Assembly (NCBI GenBank): GCA_001017865.1 | Contig: LATQ01000129.1 | Span: forward strand, 1-20,098 | From: Rhodococcus sp. IITR03 | GTDB lineage: Bacteria > Actinomycetota > Actinomycetes > Mycobacteriales > Mycobacteriaceae | Length of the DNA stretch: 20,098 nucleotides | Reading direction: 5' to 3' | Shown: piece after piece, positions 1 through 8,174 of the stretch | Position numbering within the stretch: the stretch's first letter is position 1 | How the letters are laid out: each line of letters opens with the position of its first letter | The notes under the pieces: model-generated | Told to the model about the DNA's origin: nothing | What the model saw: only the letters and a program-made list of their open reading frames with translations | Database searches by the model: none | Position numbers and translations under genes: made by a program

Positions 1-340
1 CCGGCCCGCGCACACCGGCACCGCCGACTTCGGTGTTCGGCCCCGCCGAGCCTAGGGTGATCGCGCCCTGCGTCAAGGCGATCCGCTCCGCGGTGGCCTG
101 CCGGCCAGCCCTGACTTCGGGACACGATCACACCCTCGATGAGCACATGCCCGCACCACCGTCCTCAACAAGGCGAAACCCACCGAAACCTGCAGAACCC
201 TTGACGATTACATCCGTCGAGCAGATCACCCGGCGGATCTCGGCGTCGTAGAGGCTGTCGCAGAATCGATGGCGGAGCTGTCGCAGCGAATCTTTCCGAT
301 GGTGCGTTCTTCGGGAAGATCGGCGCCGGCGATCTCGACC
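1..340. other. Left-edge stretch without a recognised gene
   Basis: I recognise no gene here. On the plus strand one frame stays open from about position 142 into the transposase remnant and reads like coding sequence (TTVLNKAKPTETC, then a stretch ending MAELSQRI), but it has no start codon and I cannot assign a family. It may be the tail of a gene interrupted by the IS insertions that follow. Confidence 0.3.
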
Positions 341-655
341 TTATTGCATCGTGGCCCGGTGGATTTTCATCAGGTTGAACGCGCTGGCCGCTAGATTGAG
401 TTCACTGTGGACACTGTGTAATCCGCGACCGGAGAACCGGTTGAGGATCTTCTTCAGGTTGCCGATGCCGGGTTCGACGGTTGCTGCTCGGCGTTTGTAG
501 AGTTGGGATCCTTCCGGCGTGCGTAGTCGGTGAGACATCGCCTGTCGCGGGCTCGCTCCATCCGGAGGTGGCCCTGTCACAGGCTGTTCCATCTCCGATT
601 TCGCGTGGTCGCGTGTTTTGTTCAGGGCGATCAATCGTTCCGGTCCCGGAGCAGC
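341..655 (-). pseudogene. IS1182-type transposase, C-terminal fragment
   Basis: This is the last hundred or so residues of a DDE transposase. The readable part contains LRTPEGSQLYKRRAATVEP, then a GxxK-type turn and a basic RFSGRGLHSVHSELNL stretch, ending in FNLMKIHRA before a TAA stop. This is the usual C-terminus of IS1182/IS5-like transposases (VEPVFGxIK, then RRFxxRGL and NLxKLH). The N-terminal two thirds and catalytic core are missing. Upstream the same frame runs into the truncated IS3 orfB, so the longest open frame is a meaningless chimera of two elements. Family assignment comes from remembered motifs; exact borders are approximate. Confidence 0.7.
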
Positions 656-1332
656 AAGATTGCTGTCGCTGCAGTATCCGGCTTGAGGTGGCTGAAGAAT
701 CCCTCCATGACGGCGTTGTCGAGGCACGTGCCTTTGCGGGACATCGACTGGGTGAGCCCTGCCTCGCGCACCGTGTCCCGCCAGAGAGCGTGGTGGTACT
801 GAAATCCTTGGTCGGAGTGCACGAGTGGTTTCTCGCCCGGCGTTGAGAGTGTCGATGGCCATGCGGAGCTGTCGGTGACCATCTTCACGCTCGGAGAGGG
901 CCCGGCCGTGGCAGAGATGATCCGGTTGTCATGGAGATCGAGGATGGGCGAAAGGTAGACCTTGGAACTGCCGATGTTGAACTCGGTGACGTCCGTTGCC
1001 CATTTGGTGTGCGCCATCTCTGCCGCGAACTGGCGGTTCAACACGTTATCGGCTGCCTCACCGACTTCTCCTCGGAAGGAGTTGTACCGTTTGCGACGAC
1101 GCACCAGGCACTGCAGTCCGAGGGTGCGCATCAGTGTGAGCACGGTCTTCTTCGACACCCTCCGTCCCTGCCGTCGAAGGATAGCGAGGATACGTCGGTG
1201 CCCGTAGGCGCCCTTCGCATCGTCGAAGGTCTCACGAATGGCTTCTTTGAGCTCAGCATGCCGATCCGCGCGACGGAGTCGATTCCGATGGTCGTAGAAC
1301 GTCGCTCTGGGGAGGTGCGCGATCTGCAGCAA
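631..1332 (-). pseudogene. IS3-family transposase orfB, truncated
   Basis: DDE transposase (rve integrase core). An HTH_21-like N-terminus has YGHRRILAILRRQGRRVSKK. The catalytic residues lie in WATDVTEF (Asp, about residue 114 of this frame), LVHSDQGFQYH (Asp174) and DNAVMEGFFSHLK (Glu210). After FFSHLK the homology ends and the remaining 16 residues are out of family, so about 60 C-terminal residues are gone. Between roughly 830 and 870 a dozen residues (SAWPSTLSTPG) are out of frame; the family-like reading LRMAIDTLNAG lies in the next frame, so two compensating indels flank it. The frame continues upstream of the first ATG and overlaps orfA, as expected for translation by -1 frameshifting. 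Confidence 0.8.
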
Positions 1333-1379
1333 GAGGGGTAGCGGGTAGTGCGCCTTGAGATCGTTGACAGCTCGAACTC

Positions 1380-1861
1380 TCAGCGTCGTTCCTGTGACCT
1401 CAAGGCCCGCAATTTTCCCAGATACGCGACCTCGGCGCGAAGTCGTTCGTTCTCCGTGCGCAGTGTCTCGAGCTCGCTTTTCGGAGGGGAGTCCCCGCGA
1501 TCGGTTGGTGGCCTGCCACGCTTCTTCGGGCGCAACCCGTCCTCGCCGTCGCGTCGGTAGATGACCGTCCAGTTCGCTACCGTCGTGGGCGAGGGTAAGT
1601 CGTACTCTTCGGCCAGAGCCTTCCGGACTCTCCGTTAACGTGGCGACGCACGATCTCGAGTTTGGTCTCGAAATCGTACTGTCTTCGGTCTCTGGTCACC
1701 AGCGCACCTGCTCCCCGTAGTTGCCATCGTTGATACAACATTTGGACGGGGTTCGGGGCGAGGTCAAAAGTCAACGCGACGGATTTCGCAGTGAAGCCTT
1801 CCTCGAACAACTCAACGGCCGAGACGGCATCAGAATGGCTTAATGTGCTTCGCAAGTACAC
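1380..1861 (-). pseudogene. IS3-family transposase orfA, frameshifted
   Basis: DNA-binding orfA of the IS3-type element. The best start is GTG at 1861, preceded by AGAGGAG eight bases upstream. The first part shows a helix-turn-helix (VELFEEGFTAKSVALTF) and then RRQYDFETKLEIVRRHVNGES. At about 1627 one base is missing; the family sequence resumes in the next frame as KALAEEYDLPSPTTVANW, then GLRPKKRGRPP and a leucine-zipper-like ELETLRTENERLRAEVAYLG. The stop is TGA at 1380-1382. The lesion lies between the helix-turn-helix and the coiled coil, so no full OrfA can be made as sequenced. Confidence 0.75.
1413..1419 (-). promoter_or_regulatory. Slippery heptamer GGGAAAA (programmed -1 frameshift)
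   Basis: Read on the minus strand the heptamer is G GGA AAA in the orfA frame (codons CTG GGA AAA TTG), the canonical X XXY YYZ arrangement. It sits about 30 bases before the orfA stop, in the orfA/orfB overlap, and a -1 shift here enters the orfB frame (GGG AAA ATT GCG). IS3 elements are known to make OrfAB transposase this way. No downstream stimulatory hairpin was checked in detail. Confidence 0.65.
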
Positions 1862-1876
1862 AAGCGGACTCCTCTG

Positions 1877-1909
1877 AAAGTTGGACACGTAGTTACGTAG
1901 TCCAACTTT
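1877..1909. repeat. Inverted repeat near the IS3 terminus
   Basis: Ten-base perfect arms AAAGTTGGAC (1877-1886) and GTCCAACTTT (1900-1909) are separated by 13 bases that themselves contain ACGT twice. One arm overlaps the terminal repeat of the IS3 element. It lies just upstream of the orfA ribosome binding site. It may be a transposase binding site, or may hinder expression from outside transcripts as in other IS elements. Confidence 0.55.
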
Positions 1910-1920
1910 TGGGGTCCACT

Positions 1921-2106
1921 CCATTGCTGCGCCAGTACTTCCCAAAGGGAACCGATCTGTCCCGCTGGACCGCCGAGGACCTCGAAGCAATTGCGCTGAC
2001 TGTCAACAACCGACCGCGAAAAGTGCTCGGCTGGAAGACCCCGGCTGAAGTGTTCACCGAGCAGCTACAGTTGCTCCAACAACGCGGTGTTGCATCGACC
2101 GGTTGA
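1921..2106 (+). pseudogene. IS30-family transposase, C-terminal fragment
   Basis: About 60 residues from the end of an IS30-type transposase. The sequence LLRQYFPKGTDLSRW is followed by LEAIALTVNNRPRKVLGWKTP and a short tail ending in TGA at 2104-2106. The LRQYFPKGTDL and NxRPRKxLGWKTPAE motifs are typical of this family. Everything N-terminal, including the first two catalytic acids, is missing because the IS3 terminus abuts at about 1918. The C-terminus looks natural, so the lesion is a 5' truncation. A different IS3-type fragment begins at or just after the stop. Confidence 0.8.
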
Positions 2107-2403
2107 ATCCGCCCAATACACCTCGAAGGATTTCGCTTCCCTCTGCACCGACCTCGGCGTCACCCAGTCAATGGGTAAAGTCGGCACGAGCGCCGACAAC
2201 AGTCTCGCCGAATCCTTCAACGCCGCCCTCAAACGAGAAGTCCTCCAGAACGCGAACGTCTGGTCGGACGAGGCGACGTGCCGGCGTCAGGTGTTCCGTT
2301 GGGTCACCCGTTACAACACCCGACGACGACATTCCTGGTGCGGACACCGGTCCCGAACACCTACGAGACCCTCTGCATCGCTACGCTGGCATCCGCGGCG
2401 TAA
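2097..2403 (+). pseudogene. Second IS3-family orfB, C-terminal fragment
   Basis: Final hundred residues of an IS3-type OrfB from a group different from the element at 682-1918. It starts in SAQYTSKDFASLCTDLGVTQS, has the last catalytic motif ADNSLAESFNAALKRE with its glutamate, and ends with the FRWVTRYNTRRRHSWCG motif. At about 2351 one base is missing. The natural C-terminus PNTYETLCIATLASAA and a TAA at 2401-2403 lie in the next frame. The first two catalytic aspartates are absent. The join to the IS30 stop codon is within about ten bases, which suggests recombination or nested insertion with loss of ends. Confidence 0.8.
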
Positions 2404-2436
2404 TCCACCACCCGTGTCCATTTGTTGGAGGTAAGG

Positions 2437-2864
2437 CCCGAGGTCGTCGAACCCGACGAGCACGCCGAGCTCGGCCAGCGCTTCGTCACCGACATCGACC
2501 TGACGCAGCGTGTGCGGCATCGTGCGGGCGGTATCGGCGATGATGAACGCATCTCGCGCATCGGTCTTGGCCTGGCGGGGTAGAGGTCGGCGACGCGGCG
2601 CATCGTCAACCCGGGCAGGTACGCCACGGCATGACCGCAGGAGCGGGCGACGGTGACCGGCAGCGCGCCGATGGTGTTCGGTTGGTCGACGATCACCAGT
2701 ACCGGACCGTGTACGGCCAGGCGGTCGAACACAGCGCGGAGTCTGGGCTCGTCGTTGGGCAGGGCTTTGGCGAACAGTCGGGTGCCGTTGGGATCGAGTC
2801 CTCCGGCGTGATGTTCGCCTTTGCCCACGTCGATGCCGCAGAACACGTCGTAGGTCGGGTCCAT
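2437..2864 (-). pseudogene. IS110-family transposase, N-terminal fragment
   Basis: DEDD (RuvC-like) transposase of the IS110 family, start ATG at 2864. The N-terminus carries FCGIDVGKGEHH (first Asp), then KALPNDEPRLRAVFDRL, VLVIVDQPNTIGALPV and AYLPGLTMRRVADLYP. At about 2580 one base is missing, and the conserved QAKTDARDAFIIADTARTMP continues in the next frame, followed by LAELGVLVGFDD. Homology stops there at about 2440, next to the IS3-type fragment, so the C-terminal half is lost. It is inactive as sequenced. Confidence 0.8.
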
Positions 2865-3478
2865 GAAGCGTGCCTTTCGTTCCGCTCCGGACGGTCACCG
2901 ATCCGACGTCGACACCCGACACCCACGTTACGAGGAGACCTACCGCAAATCCGGTGGCCGTGTCCCTATCAGCGGTCCATCGACGTCACCAGGTTCGGCG
3001 ACACCACCCCGGATCATTCGAGAGACAGGGGCGAGAAGTCATACCGAACTTGGCGACCGTGGCCCCGCGGGTGCGGGACTACGAAGAAGCTAACGGGGCG
3101 TTGGCGCGGCCGGGGCTGATGATGCTGGTCAGTGTGTCCGTCGGATACGGCGAGCGGAGTGACGGTCCGTTGAGGCTGTTCTCCGTGATCGCCGACGGCG
3201 CCAGCGCAACGGGGTGGTGAATCTCCGCGGAATCCGGCAGCGGTGTCCACATCGGCCGAGGAGTAGTAGCGCAGGATGTCCGGCGCTCATGCTGATTGAG
3301 AGAATGGCATCTGTCCCATCTCCTAACGATGTTCTCACCCTGGGCAATCGACATGGCAGGTTCGATCCATAGCGATCGATTGAAAGTGCATGATCAGACA
3401 GTTATTGAGTGATCGAATCGAGGTGTCTCTGTGTAGTAGACACAGTGATGGATGAGTCGTAGCTCCAGCGCTCTTCGG
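2865..3478. other. Intergenic stretch, no recognised gene
   Basis: About 600 bases between the IS110 remnant and the LLM gene. Several short open frames exist on both strands but none shows a recognisable motif. The part next to 2865 may be the non-coding end of the IS110 element. A small perfect hairpin, CTGTGT-AGTAG-ACACAG, lies at 3429-3445, downstream of the LLM stop codon, and may act as a weak terminator for that operon. Confidence 0.5.
3429..3445 (-). terminator. Possible weak terminator hairpin after the LLM gene
   Basis: Six-base perfect arms CTGTGT and ACACAG with a five-base loop, about 34 bases beyond the stop codon of the minus-strand LLM gene. There is no clear U-tract, so termination is only a suggestion. 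Confidence 0.3.
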
Positions 3479-4547
3479 CTATCCTGTGCGGCAGTACTTC
3501 TGGGTATAGGACTTGATCACTGACTCTAATTCGCTGGGAGTTGCGCCGTGCATGATGACTCCGTCGACCCCTAGATCGAACTGGTGACGAACCTTCTGTG
3601 CGCACTGCTGGGCACTGCCGGCGGCAGCGCAGTCCAACCATTCTGCGGGCAGAACTTCGCGTAGGCGTTCGAGCTGTTCGGGTGTGGCGACGGTATCGGC
3701 CCAACCATCGAGCTCGTTGACTACCTCTGATGCTCGGAATTTTTCGAGCGAAGCAGGGTCCCACCGATTGGTCGAAACCAGGAGGTCGCCGTACACCTGA
3801 AGGTAGGTTGCCAGACGTCCTACCGTCTTCTTTACGAATGCCTGTTCTCCGACATCCGCGACGACGGTGGCGTAACAGGACCAGATTTTGACACGGCCAG
3901 GATCGCGTCCTGCGCGTTCGGCTGCTTCCTTGATCGTCTGCACGCACCTTTCGACGGTTTCATCGGCGAAGAAGGTGTGGAGAACAACCACATCGAAGGC
4001 TCTACCTGCCAGTGCGAGAGTGGCAGGGCCGAACGCGGTGGTACCGAGACGGATTTCCTCGTTGAAGTCCGGTCCGAGAGCGAGTTTGGGAAAGCGACCT
4101 AGCGGACCTTCGTAGTCCACGATTATCTCGCCCCTCCACAATCGACGCATGAGGTGGGCGAACTCCTCCATCTGTGCCGTCGTCGTCTGGTTGAGTCCCA
4201 TGGATGCAATCTGAGGGCGGAGGCTCGGCCGATCCCGAGGGTGAAGCGTCCGTTCGTCAGCCGATGCATCGTCGTAGCGAAGGCCGCGGTCACCAGAGGG
4301 TGGCGAGTGTTGATGTTTGTGGCAGCGGTGGTGATATCGATTTTGCGAGTTGCGGCACCGGCTGCACCTGATAGGGCGCACGCTTCCTTCACGTTGAATC
4401 TTTCCGAGATGAAGCATTGCCGAGTCCCAACTCCTCCGCCAATCGGAGTTCATCGAGCATCTCTGCTGGTGATTCGATATGTCCGGCAAGGGTGTAGAAC
4501 CCGAGAGCTTCCACACCTTTGGTGACCTTGTCGCCCTGCTCAGGCAT
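3479..4547 (-). pseudogene. LLM-class F420-dependent oxidoreductase (two frameshifts)
   Basis: Luciferase-like oxidoreductase, expected to use F420 for hydride transfer on an unknown substrate. Start ATG at 4547 has GGAGG upstream and overlaps the stop of the phosphotransferase gene by 8 nt (ATGCCTGA). Restored length is 356 residues, normal for the family. The N-terminus GVEALGFYTLAGHIESP, then FNVKEACALSGAAG and TAATNINTRHPLV, then TNGRFTLGIGRGLRPQ and SMGL, match the F420 subfamily that begins GFYTLAG (the TIGR03857 type, from memory). The C-terminus has GVDGVIMHGATPSEL. One base is missing at about 4412 (GCTTCATC, expected GCTTTCATC) and one at about 4225 (CGAGCC, expected CGAGGCC). Outside these sites the reading is clean, so sequencing error is plausible. 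It is probably in one operon with the kinase-like gene, behind an operator shared with the P450 cluster. Confidence 0.8.
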
Positions 4548-5627
4548 CGAATCCCTCCTCGGTGACACCAATAGCTGCCAAGCCTTTGCGGTCGCGTGCA
4601 TGGTCGACGGCGTTGGCGACCATGGAAATGAACAGTTCGTCTCCACGTTCGGATCTCTCTACCAGCATTGCCGCTGCTACGCCGATGATGAGATTTGCAA
4701 ATGTGGCAGCCGCGTAATCACTGGTGAGTTGGTCAAGCGAATAGTCCTTCACGCCGAACTCGACCAATTTCGTGTGGTAGCCGCGCAGTAGTTTGTCCTC
4801 GTGTGTGCGGCGCGTGGTGATGTCGAGCGCACCACCGATGAAGTAGCAACATCGATGGCGGCGGGTCCGAGGATCACCGTTTGCCAATCGACCACTGCCA
4901 GCGTTCCTCCTTCGCCCTGCACGTCGAACAAGATGTTGTCGGGTCGAAAATCGCCGTGCTGAATGGTGTAGGGCGCCTGGCGCAGTCGGGCATAGTATCG
5001 ATCGATGTTTGCGACGAACTTGTCGGCGAACTTGAGGTCGTCAGCGGCGATGCGGGTTTCGTAGCGTTGCGTGAATCCGTCGAACCAGACGGGCATCATC
5101 TCCTCGAACCGCTTCCAGTAGGTCTCCGAGATGTCCAGCCAGCCGAGACCCCGGAGCTCGTCGCCGCCCCAGTAGGGGGCGTGGAAGCCGGCTGCCTGTT
5201 CCAGCGCGCGTGTGGTCTCGTGGACTGTGCATCCGGCGAGCTGATTTCCGGCGCGGGCAGGAGTGAGGTCCTCGAGAAGGAGGATGAACTCGGTGTCGTT
5301 GGAGTCGATCTCCGAGTAGTAGCAATGTGGGATGCGTGCATGCAGATGGTGAGCGATCTGCTCGTAGAAGCGAACCTCTCGCAGATAGTTCAGTTCACTG
5401 CGGCCGGCACTTCGGCTCTGCTCCGAATCCGATGTGAACTTCGCGACGAGAGATGTGGGTGTTTGCGCGGTGGTGGGCTGGGTGTACGTCAAGGACACGC
5501 GGTAGCTGTCGGCGACTTGACCAGTGCCGATCCGCGTGAGATCGATGCTTTCCACGCGGTTCGTTGCTTCGGAATCGAGTCCGAGTGCTTTGCGGATCCA
5601 TGAGGACGTGAGATCGCTGGCGTGCAT
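4540..5627 (-). pseudogene. APH/ecdysteroid-kinase-like phosphotransferase (frameshifted)
   Basis: Protein-kinase-fold phosphotransferase that should move phosphate from ATP to a hydroxyl group of a small molecule. Restored length is 362 residues. An N-terminal nucleotide-binding part has IGTGQVADSYRVSL and SLVAKF (probable ATP lysine), then LLLEDL. The Brenner-type catalytic loop is IQHGDFRPDNILFD (Asp about residue 226) and the metal site is VVDWQ. HGDFxPDN with DWQ is typical of the EcKinase/CHK-like branch. One base is missing at about 4846: AIDV is followed by TSS in frame, while the expected YFIGGALD and the rest (ending TEEGFDA, TGA) lie in the next frame. GTTGCTAC for GTTGCCTAC would explain it. 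It is the first gene of a two-gene operon with the LLM oxidoreductase. The substrate is unknown. Confidence 0.8.
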
Positions 5628-5665
5628 AGAGTCTCCTGGGTGCAGGTGCTTGAGAGAACTCGAAC

Positions 5666-5683
5666 TGTGAACTGAGAGTCACA
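5666..5683. promoter_or_regulatory. Operator A, TGTGA-N8-TCACA, upstream of the phosphotransferase gene
   Basis: On the minus strand it reads TGTGACTCTCAGTTCACA. Fourteen of its 18 positions equal operator D upstream of surE. It lies 39 bases before the ATG at 5627, directly after an AT-rich CATATTTT that could be the -10 box. A second palindrome-like stretch, TGTGGTCGATCACA, lies just upstream at 5690-5703. Part of a six-member motif family in this window. Confidence 0.65.
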
Positions 5684-5703
5684 AAATATGTGTGGTCGAT
5701 CAC

Positions 5704-6242
5704 ATTAGCCTCGGGCGGGGTGGGCGTCAACTGCCCGCCCCCTCTCGCTGTAGGTATCAGTCGCCCTGTTGGCAGTGGAGTACCTTGAGGCGAAGAGGCG
5801 CCCAAAAGGTTTCGAACAGCCAAGCTCTAGCTGCTGAGTAAGGTTGGGGCCGCAGTACGGCGGGGGTGACTCGCACGTGATCCTATGTGGACTAATCGAT
5901 GCTTTTATGCGAACATCCAGTCACTAAATATCGTGTAACCTTCCGCTCTGTCGTGAGATTGTGCTGCTGAAGGTGTGTAGTGCAGTTTGTTGCCGCGGCA
6001 CCGGTGCGCTGCACCGTTCTTCCGCGAGGCGAGTCGGTCTTTTGCCGCGGGACCAACCGCGATTTTTGGACGCTCAGTTGCGAAACATTCGTCGAGGAGG
6101 CAAGTGAGAGTGACTGGTTCTCGAGTGCAGACATCAGTGCTTGTGGGAGTCGAGCAGCTGTTCGGTGTTTTCGTGATGCGGGCCTTGTGCGCCGACCGGA
6201 CGAGTTGGGGGACATCTTTGTCGAGCCGATCAAAACAGGCAG
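5704..6242. other. Intergenic stretch, no recognised gene
   Basis: Between the promoter region of the minus-strand phosphotransferase gene and the decayed phosphotransferase on the plus strand. Open frames of 110-140 codons exist on both strands around 5890-6310 but none has a motif I recognise, and GC content and third-position bias are weaker than in the neighbouring genes. It is probably degenerate or non-coding. Confidence 0.5.
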
Positions 6243-6760
6243 ATGCCGACACTGTGCGCTGTCGGTTCCAGAACGCCGTGGCCTCCGCCCTATCGTCCTC
6301 GTGCGTCGTCAAGCTACCGATTCGTGAAGGGTAGACAGCCGAAACGGCCAGCCATGCAGCGGTGTATGAGCGTGAGCTGCGGTTCTACGAGAAGCTTCGT
6401 CCGGAGTTGCCTGGGCAGAGGTGCCCGAAGTTCTACGGTGCCTTCGATATCGGAGACCAACCTGCATTCGTTCTGGAGGATGTTCAGGGTGCTTCACAAG
6501 GTGACCAGATCATCGATGGCACGAGGAACCAAGCCGTCCTTGCGGTCACCCAACTGGCCAGACTTCAGGGCGCTGGTGGAACGACGACGGGTTCGGAGCG
6601 CAGCTGTGGCTGCAGCGATGTACCGGCGCCCTCATCCCCGATAGGCAACGCCGATACCTCGCCAGCTGGGAGGAGGTCAAGGACTGGGTGCTCGACGACC
6701 TCGTTCCCGGCGCCGTCGATGGACTTCACGGTCGAGGTCGAACCGCGGTCTGTGTTCCAG
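6243..6760 (+). pseudogene. Second phosphotransferase (APH-like), decayed
   Basis: Fragments of a kinase-like phosphotransferase in several plus-strand frames. An N-terminal piece ends SSCVVKLPIREG before TAG. The next frame gives TAETASHAAVYERELRFYEKL, then CPKFYGAFDIGDQPAFVLEDV (the hinge region of the fold) and VTQLARLQ. After a further shift near 6570 another frame reads WLQRCTGALIPDRQRRYLAS and SWEEVKDWVLDDLVPGAVDGL. The catalytic HGDxxxxN loop and the C-terminal third were not found. It is a different copy from the gene at 4540-5627. At least two frameshifts plus a missing C-terminus make this a true pseudogene rather than a sequencing artefact. Confidence 0.65.
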
Positions 6761-7029
6761 ATGAAGGGTCTGGGTTACTACCATCCGCACGTGGCAGGGT
6801 CGAGATCATGGACGCGAATCCGTGCTCCGTGAGCAATGGAGAATCGCAGACCTCGATCCGATAGCGAGGGAAAACGTCCATGCACAACAGCTCTCCGTGG
6901 TAAGACCCTCGGACGGCATCGAAGGCATCGGCATCTTCGAGCACATTGCGATGGGACGCGCGTCCCGTCGTCGCTTCCCGATGGCCTGGCGCCTCCCACG
7001 AATAGCTGACCACCGGACAATCGTGTCGA
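6761..7029. other. Unassigned stretch between the pseudogene and the ferredoxin reductase terminator
   Basis: No gene recognised. On the minus strand one frame gives a plausible-looking run (SYHGELLCMDVFPRYRIEV, then SPLLTEHGFASM) that I cannot place. It could be a relic of a further gene or coincidence. Confidence 0.35.
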
Positions 7030-7060
7030 CGAACCGAACCAGGACTCCTGGTTCGGTTCG
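7030..7060. terminator. Strong hairpin terminator after the ferredoxin reductase
   Basis: Near-perfect palindrome with 15-base arms: the left arm 7030-7044 reads CGAACCGAACCAGGA, the right arm 7046-7060 is its complement, and one base separates them (the real loop must be a few bases larger). It lies about 30 bases beyond the ferredoxin reductase stop at 7091 on the minus strand and would end the P450 operon. Confidence 0.75.
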
Positions 7061-7090
7061 CCGACGGTCCGCGAAAGGCTGTCTTGCGTC

Positions 7091-8128
7091 TCAGAACTCG
7101 ACTCGCAAACTGGCTGGTAGGCCTCGCCTGGCATCCGAGGATGTAACCGTCGGCGACGTCGTCGGGGTCGAGCGCTTCGGTGTTCCCCGGATTCACGGTG
7201 CCTTCGACGAGGGTGCAGGCACACGATCCGCATTCTCCTTCGCGGCAGGAATAGGGGCATCGATGCCGGCATTGACCATGACGTCGATCAAGGTGGCATC
7301 GGCGGGCCAGTTCAACGTGTGAGTATCTCCGTCGAGCGTGACGTCGACTGTGGAGGCGTTGGCGTCCGTGGTCGCCAGTTGTGCGATGGGAGCGAAGGGG
7401 TCGCCGTCGAGGGAGCGGAATTCCTCGATGTGGATGCTGTGTCGGTCGTATCCGCAGGTGACGAGTGTGTTCTTGACCAACGACATGAACGGGGCCGGAC
7501 CGCAGATGAATACCTCGCAGTCGACCGCGTCGGCGGCGAAGGACGCAATGCTGTCCTTGGTGGGCAGGCCGTGCTCGTCCTCAAGTCGGTGCTCGATGGT
7601 GAGGCGGTGCGGGTAGCGCTGTGCCAGTTCGGTCAATTCGGTGTCGAAGATGATCGAATCGCGGTCGCGGTTGGCGTAGTACAACGCGATTGTGCCGGTC
7701 GAGGTGGCCAGCGCGGACTTGAGGATCGACATCACCGGAGTGATTCCGCTGCCGGCTGCGAACAGCCGAAGGTGGCCGTCGAGCCGATCGGGTACGAACG
7801 TTCCGGAAGGGGGAAGCAGGTGGAGGGTGTCCCCGGCGGCGATGTGATCGCAGAGCCAGTTCGACCCGTAGCCGTCGGCGGTGCGTTTGACGGTGATCTT
7901 GATGTGTTCGTCGGTCGCGGGGGTGGTGGCGATCGAGTAACACCGCGCGACGGAACCGGTTCGCTCACTGGGAATACGGACGGTGACGAACTGCCCCGGC
8001 TTGTAGGTGAATCGTTCGGTCAGATCGGCCGGGACGTCCAGGACGAACGAACAGGCGTCGGATGTTTCCTGAATTACCTGTCGCACACCGACAGTGTGTC
8101 CGAGGAGTTGGGGGGCGAGAGAGGTCAT
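7091..8128 (-). pseudogene. KshB-type FAD/[2Fe-2S] ferredoxin reductase (frameshifted)
   Basis: Electron-transfer protein passing electrons from NAD(P)H through FAD to a C-terminal plant-type [2Fe-2S] cluster. Start ATG at 8128 has AAGGA upstream; the upstream ATG at 8149 lacks such a site. Restored length is 345 residues. Order: FAD domain with RCYSIATTP (62-70), NAD domain with AAGSGITPVMSIL (about 125-136) and CGPAPFM, then ferredoxin domain with CREGECGSCACTL and GYILGCQARPTS. Cluster ligands would be Cys295, 300, 303 and 333. One base is missing at about 7251 (before the first Cys) and one extra at about 7113 (AGCCAGT, expected AGCAGT), after which the natural end RVEF follows. Layout matches KshB/PaaE-type reductases. 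Last gene of the P450 operon, 46 bases after TetR; probably the redox partner of the P450. Confidence 0.85.
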
Positions 8129-8146
8129 GGTGGTTCCTTCGGCTGG

Positions 8147-8166
8147 CACTACCGCGGGAGGTAGTG
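8147..8166. promoter_or_regulatory. Inverted repeat between tetR-like gene and ferredoxin reductase
   Basis: Seven-base perfect arms CACTACC and GGTAGTG with a six-base spacer GCGGGA, in the gap between the TetR stop (8175) and the ferredoxin reductase start (8128). Its sequence differs from the TGTGA-type operators. It may be an operator, an attenuating hairpin or an mRNA-processing hairpin; nothing distinguishes these. Confidence 0.4.
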
Positions 8167-8174
8167 CTGTCGAG

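Larger units (their letters stand above)
682..1918 (-). mobile_element. Truncated IS3-family (IS150-like) element
   Basis: An IS3-type element read on the minus strand with overlapping orfA and orfB. The orfA-side terminus appears to be present: the minus strand starts TGGACCCCAAAAGTTGGAC at about 1918, which resembles the end of many IS150-group elements. The plus-strand flank outside it is IS30 transposase sequence, so the element seems to have inserted into, or recombined with, an IS30 copy. The orfB end is lost: homology stops at about 682, just after the last DDE residue, and an IS1182 fragment follows. No second terminal repeat or target duplication can be seen, so it cannot be mobile by itself. 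Confidence 0.75.

Noticed and set aside
5666..5683. Crp/GlxR binding site
   Set aside because: The half-sites TGTGA and TCACA match, but the spacer is 8 bases in all six copies, whereas Crp-type sites have 6. A different regulator is more likely.
5905..6312. 135-codon minus-strand gene with ATG at 6312
   Set aside because: No recognisable motif, no clear ribosome binding site, weak codon bias, and it overlaps the remains of the plus-strand phosphotransferase.
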